Position numbers and translations under genes: made by a program. A stretch of DNA of 64,000 bases from Glaciihabitans arcticus (GTDB taxonomy: Bacteria; Actinomycetota; Actinomycetes; Actinomycetales; Microbacteriaceae): contig NZ_SISG01000001.1 in NCBI RefSeq assembly GCF_004310685.1, positions 1,798,001 to 1,862,000 of the forward strand, given 5' to 3'. Of the stretch, positions 15,375 to 24,141 are shown piece by piece (the first letter of the stretch is position 1; the number at the start of each line of letters is the position of its first letter). The notes beneath the pieces were generated by a model. That model was not told the DNA's origin and did not search any database. It saw only the letters and a list, made by a program, of their open reading frames with translations.

Positions 15375-16910
15375 TCATGACAGGAAGGCTGTAACGAGAG
15401 AGGTGAGCGCGGCGCGGTCGAGCTTGCGGCCGCGTCCGGATCGCGGCACGGCGTCGATGACGAGGATGGTGTCCGGCAGCACCGCGGCATCGATCAGCCC
15501 GGGCAGCGCCTTCGCGAGCGAGTCGACCAGCGGATGGGAACGGGACAGCCCCGCGACCGGCTCGAGCGGCACGACCACGAGCACGATCGCGTCGTCGCCG
15601 AACTCGTTCGGCACCCCGATCATCGCGACATCCGACACCCCAGGAAGCCCGGCGATAACCGGTTCGTACAGCCCCGGGTAGACGTTGGTCACACCCCGGA
15701 TGAACATGTCCTTGCTTCGCCCGGAGAGAATCAGTCGACCGTCGACGATCCGGCCGAGATCGCCCGATCGCAATTCGGAGAGCGGCTCCTTGCCGAGATA
15801 CCCGAGCGCGAGGCCGTCCCCCGAGAGCACCAGCTCGCCCGAGTCGTCGATGCGGGCCGATACCGAGGGCAGCAGCTCCCCCACGTAGTCCCCGGGCTCG
15901 TCGAACGCGAGCTTGTCAGCGCCATCGGCGATCGCGACGGGCAGCATCTCCGTCATCCCGTAGATGGCCAGCACCTGGGTGCCCGGCAGTTGCGCGGCGA
16001 CGCGGTCGAGCAGCGGACGCAGCACCGGCGCTCCGCCGAGCAGCACGGCCCGCAGCGAGGGCGTCTTCTCCGGTTTCGCGAGAAGCTGCGTGAGGATCGC
16101 GTCGAGCGCTGCAGGCACCGCGAACAGCACGTCGGCCCCGGGCAGCAGGTCAAGGTAGGCGTCGGGCTGCGCGCCCGGATTCGCGCCGTGCGGCGGCAGC
16201 AGCCAGTGCGCGCCGGCGATCAGGGCCGGGATGCCGATCATCAGCTGGTCGGTCACGACCCGCTCGCCTTCCACGAACCGCACGTGCTGCGAGTACCCGG
16301 CGAGGCCCGTTCCGAGTGAGAGGCGCGAGTGCACCACGGCCTTCGGGTCGGCGGTTGTTCCGGACGTGAAGATGATCAGCGCCTCCGCGGCGGGGTCACC
16401 CACGAGACGACCGGGGGCGGCGTCGAGAAGCGCCGAGAGCCGCAGTGCACCGCGCGGCACGCCGGGCAGCCAGCGTCCGGCGAGGATGTGCCGGGCATCC
16501 GGAACCACCCACGAATAGGGCGGCAGCTCGAGGCCGCGGCGACGCGCGATCGGGCGCAGCGGTGCGGTCGAGGCGAGGTAGAGCAGCGACTCGGCAGCAA
16601 CCCAGCGCGGGGCGGCCAACTCGGCGCGTGCGCGGAACATCGCTTCGCCAGCACCCGGATCCGCGAACACGATCGTGCCGCCCGCGACGATCACCCCGAG
16701 GGCAAGGGCGATGCCGTCGAGGTTGGGGCGCACCGAGAACAGCACACGGTCGCCGGGCTCGAAGCCCTCGGCCTGCAGCCCACCAGCGACGGCGAGGATG
16801 CGACGGCGCAGCTCCTCGTACGTCAGGGTCACGCGTCCCGAGGAGATCGCCGGGGCTGCCGGGGTGCGCTCGGCGGCCTCGAGTACGGCGACGAGGAGAT
16901 CGACGCTCAT
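15375..16910 (-). CDS. AMP-dependent acyl ligase, OleC-like
   Basis: A 511-residue ANL-superfamily adenylating enzyme. Seen: the phosphate loop FTSGTTADPKAVVHS, the adenine-binding YGMTEMLPVA, the hinge region SGDLGRIVDGRLILSGRSKDM, and a near-C-terminal lysine in the SGRGRKLDR context. OleC converts beta-hydroxy acids through an AMP ester to beta-lactones; its close neighbours here are the OleA- and OleD-like genes. ATG at 16910 overlaps the P450 stop as ATGA, so translation is coupled; the longer upstream frame lies in the P450. Alternative: a medium- or long-chain fatty acyl-CoA ligase. Confidence 0.8.
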   Translation of the reverse strand: MSVDLLVAVLEAAERTPAAPAISSGRVTLTYEELRRRILAVAGGLQAEGFEPGDRVLFSVRPNLDGIALALGVIVAGGTIVFADPGAGEAMFRARAELAAPRWVAAESLLYLASTAPLRPIARRRGLELPPYSWVVPDARHILAGRWLPGVPRGALRLSALLDAAPGRLVGDPAAEALIIFTSGTTADPKAVVHSRLSLGTGLAGYSQHVRFVEGERVVTDQLMIGIPALIAGAHWLLPPHGANPGAQPDAYLDLLPGADVLFAVPAALDAILTQLLAKPEKTPSLRAVLLGGAPVLRPLLDRVAAQLPGTQVLAIYGMTEMLPVAIADGADKLAFDEPGDYVGELLPSVSARIDDSGELVLSGDGLALGYLGKEPLSELRSGDLGRIVDGRLILSGRSKDMFIRGVTNVYPGLYEPVIAGLPGVSDVAMIGVPNEFGDDAIVLVVVPLEPVAGLSRSHPLVDSLAKALPGLIDAAVLPDTILVIDAVPRSGRGRKLDRAALTSLVTAFLS

Positions 16911-18067
16911 TTCTTTTGGACCACGAGCGTCGAGTACGACGGGATCATCACGCCGCGCGACGCGGTGCGCGACACGATTCGAACGTCGCCGGCCGACAGC
17001 AGCGCGTCGGTCACGAGCCGTATCTGCGCCATCGCGAGCGGCGCCCCCAGGCAGAAGTGGGTGCCGGCGCCGAACCACAGCTGCCGCATCGTCGAGGCCA
17101 CATTCGTCGACGGATCGAACGGGCCGAGCGCGCGATTTGCCGCAAAAGTGGCGAGGATGACCCGCTCCCCCGTTCGCACCGCGACCGGGCCGATGGCTGC
17201 CGCCCCGACCACCGAGCGCAGCATCACGGGTGAGGGCGTGGTGACCCGCAGCCCCTCGGCGATCGCCGGCTCGACCAGCGAGGGATCCGCAGCGAGTTGC
17301 GGGAACCAGCCGCTGTCGACGAGCACGGCGACCAGGCGCGGGATATAGGAGACGAGCGTCTCGGTGCCGACCATGACGAACGCACCGACGGCGCCCATGG
17401 CCTCGTCCTCGGTGAGACCGAGTTCGCGCATCCGGCCGGGCACGGTGTCGGTGCCGCCTTCCCGGTAGGCGACCACGGAGTGCGCGGTGAGCTCGCCGAG
17501 CACGGCGCGCGCGATCTCGACCTGGGCGGGAGTGAAGCGCGGCTTCGAGAGCTTCACAAAACCGGTGATCGCGGAGACGCGGGCGAAGAGGTCGTCATCC
17601 AGCATCTCGACGGGCACACCCACGAGCTGCCCGATCATCAGGCTCGCGCAGCGACGCACCTCGGCGACGACGTCGACCGCTTCACCGGCACGGAGGCGCT
17701 CACCGAGACTCGCGACGGCGTCGGTCAGCGAGGCGGCAGCAAGGGCGTCGACGTAGCTCGGCGAGAACAGCGGCCCGAGCTTGCGGCGCAGGGTCATGTG
17801 GTCGGCGCCGTCCATGTTGAGCAGCAGGCTCGGTCCGAGGATCGGCGTCCACAGCTCGCTCGACGCGCCCGGACCCTTCTTGGAGAAGTGCTCGGTGTCC
17901 ATCAGCACCCCGCGCAGCAGGGTCGCGTTTGTCACGAGCACACCCAGCCCAGGCACCCGCAGCACCGGCTTCTTCGCCGCCTTCAGTGCGCGATAGGCCA
18001 CGGGATGCGCCGCACGCATCACGCGCTCCTCCCAGAGCATTGCTGTTGCATGAGGCGTCGTGGTCAT
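16907..18067 (-). CDS. Cytochrome P450
   Basis: A soluble bacterial P450 of 386 residues. Seen: the heme loop FGAGTHFCLGAPLAMAQIRL with the proximal Cys, the K-helix E-x-x-R in AEGLR, and an I-helix segment GAFVMVGTETLVSY with the acid-Thr pair in slightly variant form. The ATG overlaps the glycosyltransferase stop as ATGA. No ferredoxin or reductase gene is next to it, so redox partners must come from elsewhere. In this operon it would hydroxylate, desaturate or decarboxylate the fatty acid, or modify the condensed product. It stands where the hydrolase OleB is found in standard ole clusters. Confidence 0.9.
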   Translation of the reverse strand: MTTTPHATAMLWEERVMRAAHPVAYRALKAAKKPVLRVPGLGVLVTNATLLRGVLMDTEHFSKKGPGASSELWTPILGPSLLLNMDGADHMTLRRKLGPLFSPSYVDALAAASLTDAVASLGERLRAGEAVDVVAEVRRCASLMIGQLVGVPVEMLDDDLFARVSAITGFVKLSKPRFTPAQVEIARAVLGELTAHSVVAYREGGTDTVPGRMRELGLTEDEAMGAVGAFVMVGTETLVSYIPRLVAVLVDSGWFPQLAADPSLVEPAIAEGLRVTTPSPVMLRSVVGAAAIGPVAVRTGERVILATFAANRALGPFDPSTNVASTMRQLWFGAGTHFCLGAPLAMAQIRLVTDALLSAGDVRIVSRTASRGVMIPSYSTLVVQKK

Positions 18068-18819
18068 CGGATATCCACGTGATCGGGACGGTACTGGTGA
18101 TCCTTGTACCACAGCAGCGTGTTCTTAAGCCCCCACGCCTGCACCCGGCGTGACGAGCCGTAGACGACGACGTCGCGACGGCGAGCGTACTGGCCGGTGA
18201 TCAGGCGAACGGCGTTGACGAGCGCGCGATCCTCGTGCAGGTCCTCGATCTTCGTGCGCGGAAAACCGCCGGCGAGTTCGTACAGCTCGGACGTGATCGC
18301 CATGTTGCAGCCCGCGGCCATCATGTACGGACCCTGGTCTCCCGGGCGCTGGTTGGCCTTGCGCACGCGCCCGAAGGCCTCGGCAAGATAGACGGCGCCG
18401 CGCAGCGTGCCACGCGTCCAGGCGGAGAGACCCTCGTCATGGCGCGGCACGAGCTCGCCGCCGACGAGTCGCAGCCCATCGGTTGTCAGTGCGGCGCGCA
18501 CCTTGGCGGTCCAGTCCCTGCGGGGCAGGCAGTCGGCGTCGGTGCGAGCGAGCAGCGTGGCCCCCGCGGCGATCGCGGCGCGCATGCCGGTGTCGGCCGC
18601 GGCCCCGGTGCCCTTGACCGGCTCGTCGATGACGCGCCAGCGCTCGAAGCCGTGCGACCGCGCGTACTCCTCGATCACCTGGCGGGAGTCATCCGAAGAG
18701 TTGTTGTCGACGAACACGACGTCGAAGTCCTTGTCGTCCTGCCCGGCGAGCGCGTCGAGGGTCGGACGAATCCACTTCGACTCGTTGAAGACGGGGACGG
18801 CGATAGCAAGACGTGTCAC
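18064..18819 (-). CDS. Glycosyltransferase family 2
   Basis: A 251-residue GT-A type transferase. Seen: VPVFNESKWIRPTLDAL at the N-terminus, FVDNNSSDDS, the metal-binding DAD in ARTDADCLPRRDW, and EDLHEDR, the likely catalytic acidic patch. A short amphipathic end with WYKDHQYRPDH rather than a clear membrane anchor. It overlaps the KAS III stop by 4 nt and the P450 start by 4 nt. A sugar transferase is not part of known ole pathways, which suggests the product of this operon is glycosylated or that the gene serves another envelope lipid. Confidence 0.85.
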   Translation of the reverse strand: MTRLAIAVPVFNESKWIRPTLDALAGQDDKDFDVVFVDNNSSDDSRQVIEEYARSHGFERWRVIDEPVKGTGAAADTGMRAAIAAGATLLARTDADCLPRRDWTAKVRAALTTDGLRLVGGELVPRHDEGLSAWTRGTLRGAVYLAEAFGRVRKANQRPGDQGPYMMAAGCNMAITSELYELAGGFPRTKIEDLHEDRALVNAVRLITGQYARRRDVVVYGSSRRVQAWGLKNTLLWYKDHQYRPDHVDIR

Positions 18820-19826
18820 AGCCGCACCACCATGAGCCCGAGGCTGATGCCGCCCGCGAGCCCGATGAGCAGCACAAGGCTGCCCGGCCCGACCTTGCCC
18901 TGCTCGCGCGCGAGCTGCAACTGCAGCGGCAGCCCGACCGAGGCGAGGTTGCCGTGCTCGGCCACGATCACGACCGACTTGTCGCCGGCGACGCCGAGCC
19001 GCTCGAAGATCGGCGGCAGGTACGGCAGCGCGACCTGGTGGATCGCGACCAGATCGAAGTCGTCCCAGCCGAGGCCGTTGCGCTCGAGCAGGTCCATGAC
19101 CGGCTGCGGTCCGAGTTCGAGGAACGCGGCCTGGAGGCCGGCGCCGTCCATGTCAAAGAACGAGTCGTCCCCTCCACGCGGGTTCACCGAACCGCCGGTA
19201 GGCAGGGTACCGATGTCCCAGTGCTTCGAGACGGCGAGAAACTCCGAGTCGACGATGCCGGGAGCTGTGGCATCCTCTCGATCGGATTTTTCGAGGATGA
19301 CGGCCGCACCGCCATCGCTCATCGTGTAGCCGGGGAACGAGCGGATGAACTGGTTGTGGTCGGCCAGCTGCCAGCGCACGCCACTCGTCGGAGCCTCGCC
19401 GCTCGCGACCAGCACACGCCGGTACTGGCCGGAGGCGATGAGCGCGTCGGCGACCTGGATGCCGTTGAGCATGCTGTTGCAGGCGTTCTTGACGTCCATG
19501 ACCGGGCAGTCGAAGCCGAGCTTCGCGGCGAGGATGTGGCTGGTCGCGGGTTCGATGAGGTCCTGGCTGGCGCTCGCGAAGATCACGAGGTCGATGGGGC
19601 CTGGCGACTCCTCGAGGGCCGTGCGGGCCGCGGCGAGCGCGAGGTCGGAGGTCTGCCAGTCCTCCTCCCGGATATGAACGCTCTCCACACCGGTCAGTCG
19701 GTGGATCAGCCCCGTCGCGAGCTTGAGCGTCGGGTTGCCCGCGCGCAGATCGAGCTCCGTCTGCTTCGTCGAGCGCGTGCGCTCCGGCAGGAAGACGCCG
19801 AGACCGGCTAGATAAGAGGCAGACAC
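18816..19826 (-). CDS. 3-oxoacyl-ACP synthase III family enzyme, OleA-like
   Basis: A thiolase-fold condensing enzyme of 336 residues. Seen: the active-site Cys in DVKNACNSMLNGIQ, His in AIHQVALPYL and Asn in EHGNLASVGLPL, completing the Cys-His-Asn triad of KAS III. OleA condenses two acyl-CoA molecules head to head; the association with OleC- and OleD-like genes favours this over fatty-acid initiation by FabH. GTG start with TAGGCT 7 nt before it. First gene of the five-gene coupled operon; the ABC-F gene upstream ends 22 nt before and may or may not read through. Confidence 0.85.
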   Translation of the reverse strand: MSASYLAGLGVFLPERTRSTKQTELDLRAGNPTLKLATGLIHRLTGVESVHIREEDWQTSDLALAAARTALEESPGPIDLVIFASASQDLIEPATSHILAAKLGFDCPVMDVKNACNSMLNGIQVADALIASGQYRRVLVASGEAPTSGVRWQLADHNQFIRSFPGYTMSDGGAAVILEKSDREDATAPGIVDSEFLAVSKHWDIGTLPTGGSVNPRGGDDSFFDMDGAGLQAAFLELGPQPVMDLLERNGLGWDDFDLVAIHQVALPYLPPIFERLGVAGDKSVVIVAEHGNLASVGLPLQLQLAREQGKVGPGSLVLLIGLAGGISLGLMVVRL

Positions 19827-19833
19827 CCGAGGA

Positions 19834-19839
19834 AGCCTA
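19834..19839 (-). promoter_or_regulatory. -10 box of the ole-like operon
   Basis: TAGGCT, 7 nt before the GTG of the KAS III gene. Confidence 0.5.
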
Positions 19840-19848
19840 CTGGCCCGG

Positions 19849-21672
19849 TCAGTTCAGCAGTTCGTCGAGTTCGAGCCAGCGCAGTTCGAGGGTCGCGATC
19901 TGCGCCTGGCGGTCGGAGACCTGCGTCGTGATCGCGCCAAGCCCGGTGTAGTCGGACTGGTCGTGCACCGCGAGGGACTCGTGCAGCGCGGCGATCTCTG
20001 CGGCAAGCTTCTCGAGCTTGCGACCGGCGGCCGCGAACTCCTTCTGCGCGTTGCGCAACTCGGCGCCGCCGAGCGACGGCGTCTTCTTGACGGGTGCCGC
20101 GGCATCCCCCGGTCCGGTGGTCTTGGCGACCGTGGTCTGCCCGGCCTGCTGCTTCGCGCGCAGTTCGAGGTACTGGTCGACGCCGCGCGGAAGGTGCGTG
20201 AACCCGCCGTCCATGACCGCGTACTGCTGGTCGGTGACCCGCTCGAGAAGGTACCGGTCGTGGCTCACGACGAGCAGCGTGCCCGGGTAGGTGTCGAGCA
20301 GGTCTTCGATGGCGGCGAGCATGTCGGTGTCGAGGTCGTTGGTGGGCTCGTCGAGGATCAGCACGTTCGGCTCGCTGAGCAGGATGAGCAGCAGCTGCAG
20401 GCGGCGCTTCTGGCCACCCGAGAGGTCCTTGACCGGCGTGGAGAGCTGCGCGCTCTGGAAGCCGACCCGCTCGAGCATCTGTGTCGGGGTCATCTCCTTG
20501 CCACCGGCGACGTAGGTGCTCTTGTGGCGTCCGATGACCTCGCTCACGCGGTCGTTCCAGACGTCCTCGAGCTCGGCGAGCTGCTGGGTGAGGGTGGAGA
20601 CCTTGATCGTCTTGCCGCGCTTCACCCGGCCCTCGGTCGGCAGCAGGCTTCCCGCGACCAGGCTGAGCAGCGTGCTCTTACCGGCGCCATTGACTCCGAG
20701 GATGCCCGTGCGCTCGCCCGGCGCAATACGCCAGGTCACGTCCTTGAGCACCGTCTTCGGCACGGCGCTCGTGCCGCTCGGCGGATAGGTGACGGTCACG
20801 TCTTCGAGATCGACAACGTCTTTGCCGAGTCTCTGCATGGCCATGCTCGCGAGGCTCACGGAGTCGCGCACCGGCGGCTCATTCGCGATGAGCTCGTTCG
20901 CCGCATCGATGCGGAACTTGGGCTTCGCGGTGCGGGCCGGAGCTCCGCGACGCAACCAGGCCAGCTCCTTCTTCATGAGGTTCTGGCGCTTCGACTCCAT
21001 GGTCGCGGCCATCTGGTCGCGCTCGACGCGCTGCAGGATGTACGCCGCGTAGCCGCCCTCGAAGGGCTCGATGAGGCGGTCGTGCACCTCCCACGTGGCG
21101 GTGCAGATCTCGTCGAGGAACCACCGGTCGTGAGTGACGACCACGAGGGCGCCCGCGTTCGTCGACCAGCGGCGCTTGAGGTGACCCGCGAGCCAGGTGA
21201 TGCCCTCGACGTCGAGGTGGTTGGTGGGCTCATCGAGGAAGATGATGTCGTGGTCGCCAATGAGCAGCGCGGCGAGCGCAACCCGGCGGCGCTGGCCACC
21301 GGAGAGGTCGCTGACCTTGGCCTCCCAAGGGATGTCGCTCGCGAGCCCGGCGATCACGTCGCGCACCTGGGGGTCGCCCGCCCAGACGTGCTCGTCGATG
21401 TCACCGATGATGGTCTGGTGCACGGTGCGGTCGTCGTCGAGGTTGTCGGCCTGGTCGAGCACGGCCATGGTGACGCCGTTGCGGCGCGTGACACGGCCGG
21501 AGTCGGGTTCGAGCAGACCGGAGAGCAGCTTGAGCAGCGTGGACTTGCCGTCGCCATTGCGGCCGACGATGCCGATGCGGTCGCCCTCGTCGAGGCCGAT
21601 CGTGACCTTGTCGAAGATCACGCGGGTCGGGTATTCGAGGTGCAGCGCTTCAGCGCCAAGAAGGTGTGCCAT
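19849..21672 (-). CDS. ABC-F family ATPase
   Basis: A soluble protein of 607 residues with two ABC ATPase cassettes and no membrane domain. Seen: Walker A GRNGDGKST and GVNGAGKST, signatures LSGGQRRR and LSGGQKRR, Walker B FLDEPTNHLDVEG and ILDEPTNDLDTDM, and a C-terminal coiled coil (LEKLAAEIAALHESL) as in Uup. ABC-F proteins bind the ribosome and rescue or protect it, or act in DNA metabolism; a few give antibiotic resistance. The Uup-like coiled coil favours a housekeeping role. TAGTCT lies 9 nt before the ATG, divergent from the MOSC gene. Confidence 0.92.
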   Translation of the reverse strand: MAHLLGAEALHLEYPTRVIFDKVTIGLDEGDRIGIVGRNGDGKSTLLKLLSGLLEPDSGRVTRRNGVTMAVLDQADNLDDDRTVHQTIIGDIDEHVWAGDPQVRDVIAGLASDIPWEAKVSDLSGGQRRRVALAALLIGDHDIIFLDEPTNHLDVEGITWLAGHLKRRWSTNAGALVVVTHDRWFLDEICTATWEVHDRLIEPFEGGYAAYILQRVERDQMAATMESKRQNLMKKELAWLRRGAPARTAKPKFRIDAANELIANEPPVRDSVSLASMAMQRLGKDVVDLEDVTVTYPPSGTSAVPKTVLKDVTWRIAPGERTGILGVNGAGKSTLLSLVAGSLLPTEGRVKRGKTIKVSTLTQQLAELEDVWNDRVSEVIGRHKSTYVAGGKEMTPTQMLERVGFQSAQLSTPVKDLSGGQKRRLQLLLILLSEPNVLILDEPTNDLDTDMLAAIEDLLDTYPGTLLVVSHDRYLLERVTDQQYAVMDGGFTHLPRGVDQYLELRAKQQAGQTTVAKTTGPGDAAAPVKKTPSLGGAELRNAQKEFAAAGRKLEKLAAEIAALHESLAVHDQSDYTGLGAITTQVSDRQAQIATLELRWLELDELLN

Positions 21673-21699
21673 AGAGGTTCGAGACTACCGTCTGGGGCT

Positions 21700-21705
21700 T
21701 ACCGT
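21700..21705 (+). promoter_or_regulatory. -10 box of the MOSC gene
   Basis: TACCGT, 7 nt before the ATG at 21713. Confidence 0.45.
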
Positions 21706-21712
21706 TGAGTGC

Positions 21713-22231
21713 ATGGGGCAGGCGAGCGAGGTGACGATCGAGCTGCTGCTCTCCTCCCCCACGCACCGCTACGAGGGACGCCCCGGAGACGGACCGCTGC
21801 CGGCCACTACGCGGGAGGTGTTCGAGAGCATCCAGTTGCGCGCCGGGCTCGGTGTGGTGGGCGACCGCTACTTCGGGCAGCGCGCGCACCGCCAGGCCTC
21901 GGTCACGATCATGGCCGCCGAATCGCTGGACTGGGTGCAGGACTCCCTGGGGCTGCTCGAACACCCACTCGCCGAGAACACGCGGCGCAACATCATCGTG
22001 CGCGGTATGCCGATCGACGAGATGGGCGGCAGCATCTTCACCCTCGACTCGGGATCCGGCCCCGTCTCCTTCGTGGCTAACCGCCCGGCGAATCCGTGCG
22101 CGTGGATGAACGTCACGCTCGCACCCGGAGCCTTCCAGGCGCTGCGCGGCCGCGGCGGCATGCGCTGCGAACCGCTGAGCGACGGCACCCTGAGCGTCGG
22201 CCCGGCCGAGTTGCGCATGCGGCATGCTTGA
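21713..22231 (+). CDS. MOSC domain protein
   Basis: A 172-residue stand-alone MOSC (molybdenum cofactor sulfurase C-terminal) domain. Seen: LRAGLGVVGDRYFGQRAHRQASVT near the N-terminus, the NTRRNIIVRG stretch, and NRPANPCAWMNV with the conserved Cys of the fold. Such proteins transfer sulfur to, or carry, the molybdenum cofactor or reduce N-hydroxy compounds. Two molybdopterin oxidoreductases are encoded within 11 kb, so a maturation role is conceivable. It precedes mtnP by 3 nt, so both are on one transcript. Confidence 0.85.
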   Translation: MGQASEVTIELLLSSPTHRYEGRPGDGPLPATTREVFESIQLRAGLGVVGDRYFGQRAHRQASVTIMAAESLDWVQDSLGLLEHPLAENTRRNIIVRGMPIDEMGGSIFTLDSGSGPVSFVANRPANPCAWMNVTLAPGAFQALRGRGGMRCEPLSDGTLSVGPAELRMRHA

Positions 22232-22234
22232 GGC

Positions 22235-23047
22235 ATGACTGACGTTTCACTGGCTGTTATCGGCGGCTCCGGCCTCTACACGCTGTTCGATCCCGCCGAG
22301 AGCGAGCAGCAACGCATCGAGACCCCGTACGGTCCGGCCCTCGTCACGCTCGGGCAGCTCGCCGGGCGTCGGGTGGCGTTCCTGACCCGCCACGGTGTCG
22401 ACCACTCTGCGGCTCCGCACCTCATCAACTACCGCGCCAACATCTGGGCGCTCGCCTCGCTCGGCGTGAGGGTCATCCTTTCCAGCGCCGCCGTCGGAGG
22501 CGTGAGCCCGGACTACCCGCCGGGAACCCTTGCGCTCGTCGATCAGTTCATCGACCGCACCTCGGGTCGCGCCGACACTTTCTACGACGAGGGTTCGGTG
22601 CAGCACCTTGCGGCGGCCGACCCCTTTGATCCGACGCTGCTGCGGATCGCGGCCGGGGCGCTCGGCGATGCCGTTGTGCACTCCGGCACGGTCGTCGTCA
22701 TCCAGGGCCCGCGGTTCTCGACGCGCGCCGAATCGCTGTGGTTCCGCGCGGCGGGTGCCCATCTCGTCAACATGACGCTCTACCCCGAGGTGCCGCTCGC
22801 CGCCGAGCTCAACATCGCGACGGTCACCCTCGCGTTCGTGACGGACAGCGACGCCGGCCTTGCGCCCGCGGCGGGAGGCGAAGAAGAGGTCAGCGCAGAA
22901 CTCGTCTTCGCCCGCCTCGCCGAGGCCCAGCCGCGCATCGTCGCCGCGATCGAGGAGATCATCCGCGCGCTGCCCGCCGACTTCGCACCGCGCGAGCTCA
23001 TCAGCCCCACGGAGGTCGCGACGGTACTCGGCCGGAGCGTGAAGTGA
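22235..23047 (+). CDS. mtnP: S-methyl-5'-thioadenosine phosphorylase
   Basis: Splits methylthioadenosine with phosphate into adenine and 5-methylthioribose 1-phosphate, recycling the by-product of S-adenosylmethionine use. Seen in 270 residues: the N-terminal VIGGSGLYTL phosphate motif, RHGVDHSAAPHLINYRAN with the substrate His, VVIQGPRFSTRAES and VNMTLYPEVPLAAEL. Purine nucleoside phosphorylase is the near alternative, but the GPRFSTRAE and MT motifs favour MTA. Its last codons overlap the GTG of the following epimerase, so it is coupled to the sugar genes. That context is unusual for a salvage enzyme. Confidence 0.9.
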   Translation: MTDVSLAVIGGSGLYTLFDPAESEQQRIETPYGPALVTLGQLAGRRVAFLTRHGVDHSAAPHLINYRANIWALASLGVRVILSSAAVGGVSPDYPPGTLALVDQFIDRTSGRADTFYDEGSVQHLAAADPFDPTLLRIAAGALGDAVVHSGTVVVIQGPRFSTRAESLWFRAAGAHLVNMTLYPEVPLAAELNIATVTLAFVTDSDAGLAPAAGGEEEVSAELVFARLAEAQPRIVAAIEEIIRALPADFAPRELISPTEVATVLGRSVK

Positions 23048-24105
23048 CCCTGCTCATCACCGGCGGCGCCGGATTCATCGGCGGCACGATCGTCGAGGCG
23101 GCACTCGAGCGCGGCGAGACGGTGCGCGTGCTGGACTCGCTGCGTGCGGACGTGCACGGCGACTCTGCGAAACCCGACCCCCGCGTCGACTTCGTCGAGG
23201 GCGACGTGCGCGACGCCGAGGTCGTGGCGAGTGCCCTCGCGGGCGTCACCGTGGTCTGCCACCAGGCCGCGAAGGTGGGGCTCGGCGTCGACATGTCCGA
23301 CACCGTCGACTATGTGGCCTCCAACGACCTCGGAACGGCCGTGCTGCTCACCGCCATGGCCGACGCCGGCGTGCGACGCCTCGTGCTCGCGAGCTCGATG
23401 GTCGTCTACGGCGAGGGCGCCTACCGCGGCCCGAACGGCGTCACGCAGCCCCCCGCTCGCACCGCGGCCGACCTCGAGGCGGGGCGATTCGATCCGCTCG
23501 GCACCGACGGCGAGCCACTCGAGCCCGAGCTCATCGACGAGACCTTCCCGCTCGACCCACGCAACGTCTACGCCATCACCAAGCTCACCCAGGAGTACCT
23601 GGCCACCTCGTGGGCGCGGTCCACCGGCGGCAGCGTGGCCGCCCTGCGGTACCACAACGTGTACGGGCCCGGCATGCCGCAGAACACTCCCTACGCCGGA
23701 GTCGCCTCCCTGTTCCGGTCGGCCGTCGAACGCGGCGAGGCACCGCGCGTGTTCGAGGACGGCGCCCAAAGGCGCGACTTCGTGCACGTGCGGGACGTGG
23801 CATCGGCCAATCTGGCAGCCCTCGACCACACGGCGACCACCGCTCCCGGCTACTCGCGCGCCTTCAACGTGGGCAGCGGCGTTGTGCACACCATCGGCGA
23901 CCTCGCGACGGCGCTCAGCGAGCACGCCGGAGGACTGCCGCCCGTTGTGACCGGCGAGTTCCGCCTCGGCGACGTGCGGCACATCACGGCGTCGTCCGAG
24001 CGCCTGCGCACCGAACTCGGCTGGTCACCCACCGTGAGCTTCGATGACGGGATGCGCGAGTTCGCGACCGCACCCCTGCGCGCCGCGGTGCAGCCCGGCG
24101 GCTGA
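23044..24105 (+). CDS. NAD-dependent sugar-nucleotide epimerase/dehydratase
   Basis: An extended SDR of 353 residues. Seen: TGGAGFIGGTI at the N-terminus, the SSM-VYGEG serine region, the catalytic YAITK, RYHNVYGPGMPQNTPYAGV and RRDFVHVRDVASAN. These are hallmarks of UDP-glucose-4-epimerase-like enzymes. GTG start overlaps the mtnP stop as GTGA. It stands at the head of a run with a GT2, a DUF2064-type transferase and a methyltransferase. The likely job is to supply a nucleotide sugar for a glycoconjugate; the exact sugar cannot be read from the sequence. Confidence 0.9.
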   Translation: MTLLITGGAGFIGGTIVEAALERGETVRVLDSLRADVHGDSAKPDPRVDFVEGDVRDAEVVASALAGVTVVCHQAAKVGLGVDMSDTVDYVASNDLGTAVLLTAMADAGVRRLVLASSMVVYGEGAYRGPNGVTQPPARTAADLEAGRFDPLGTDGEPLEPELIDETFPLDPRNVYAITKLTQEYLATSWARSTGGSVAALRYHNVYGPGMPQNTPYAGVASLFRSAVERGEAPRVFEDGAQRRDFVHVRDVASANLAALDHTATTAPGYSRAFNVGSGVVHTIGDLATALSEHAGGLPPVVTGEFRLGDVRHITASSERLRTELGWSPTVSFDDGMREFATAPLRAAVQPGG

Positions 24106-24129
24106 CACAAGACGGTCACATTCGGCGGA

Positions 24130-24135
24130 TAGGGT
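24130..24135 (+). promoter_or_regulatory. -10 box of the GT2-DUF2064-methyltransferase run
   Basis: TAGGGT, exactly 6 nt before the ATG at 24142. Confidence 0.45.
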
Positions 24136-24141
24136 TTTGGG

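Noticed and set aside
19963-21708. 581-codon plus-strand frame opposite the ABC-F gene
   Set aside because: Antisense shadow; the minus strand encodes an unmistakable two-cassette ATPase.
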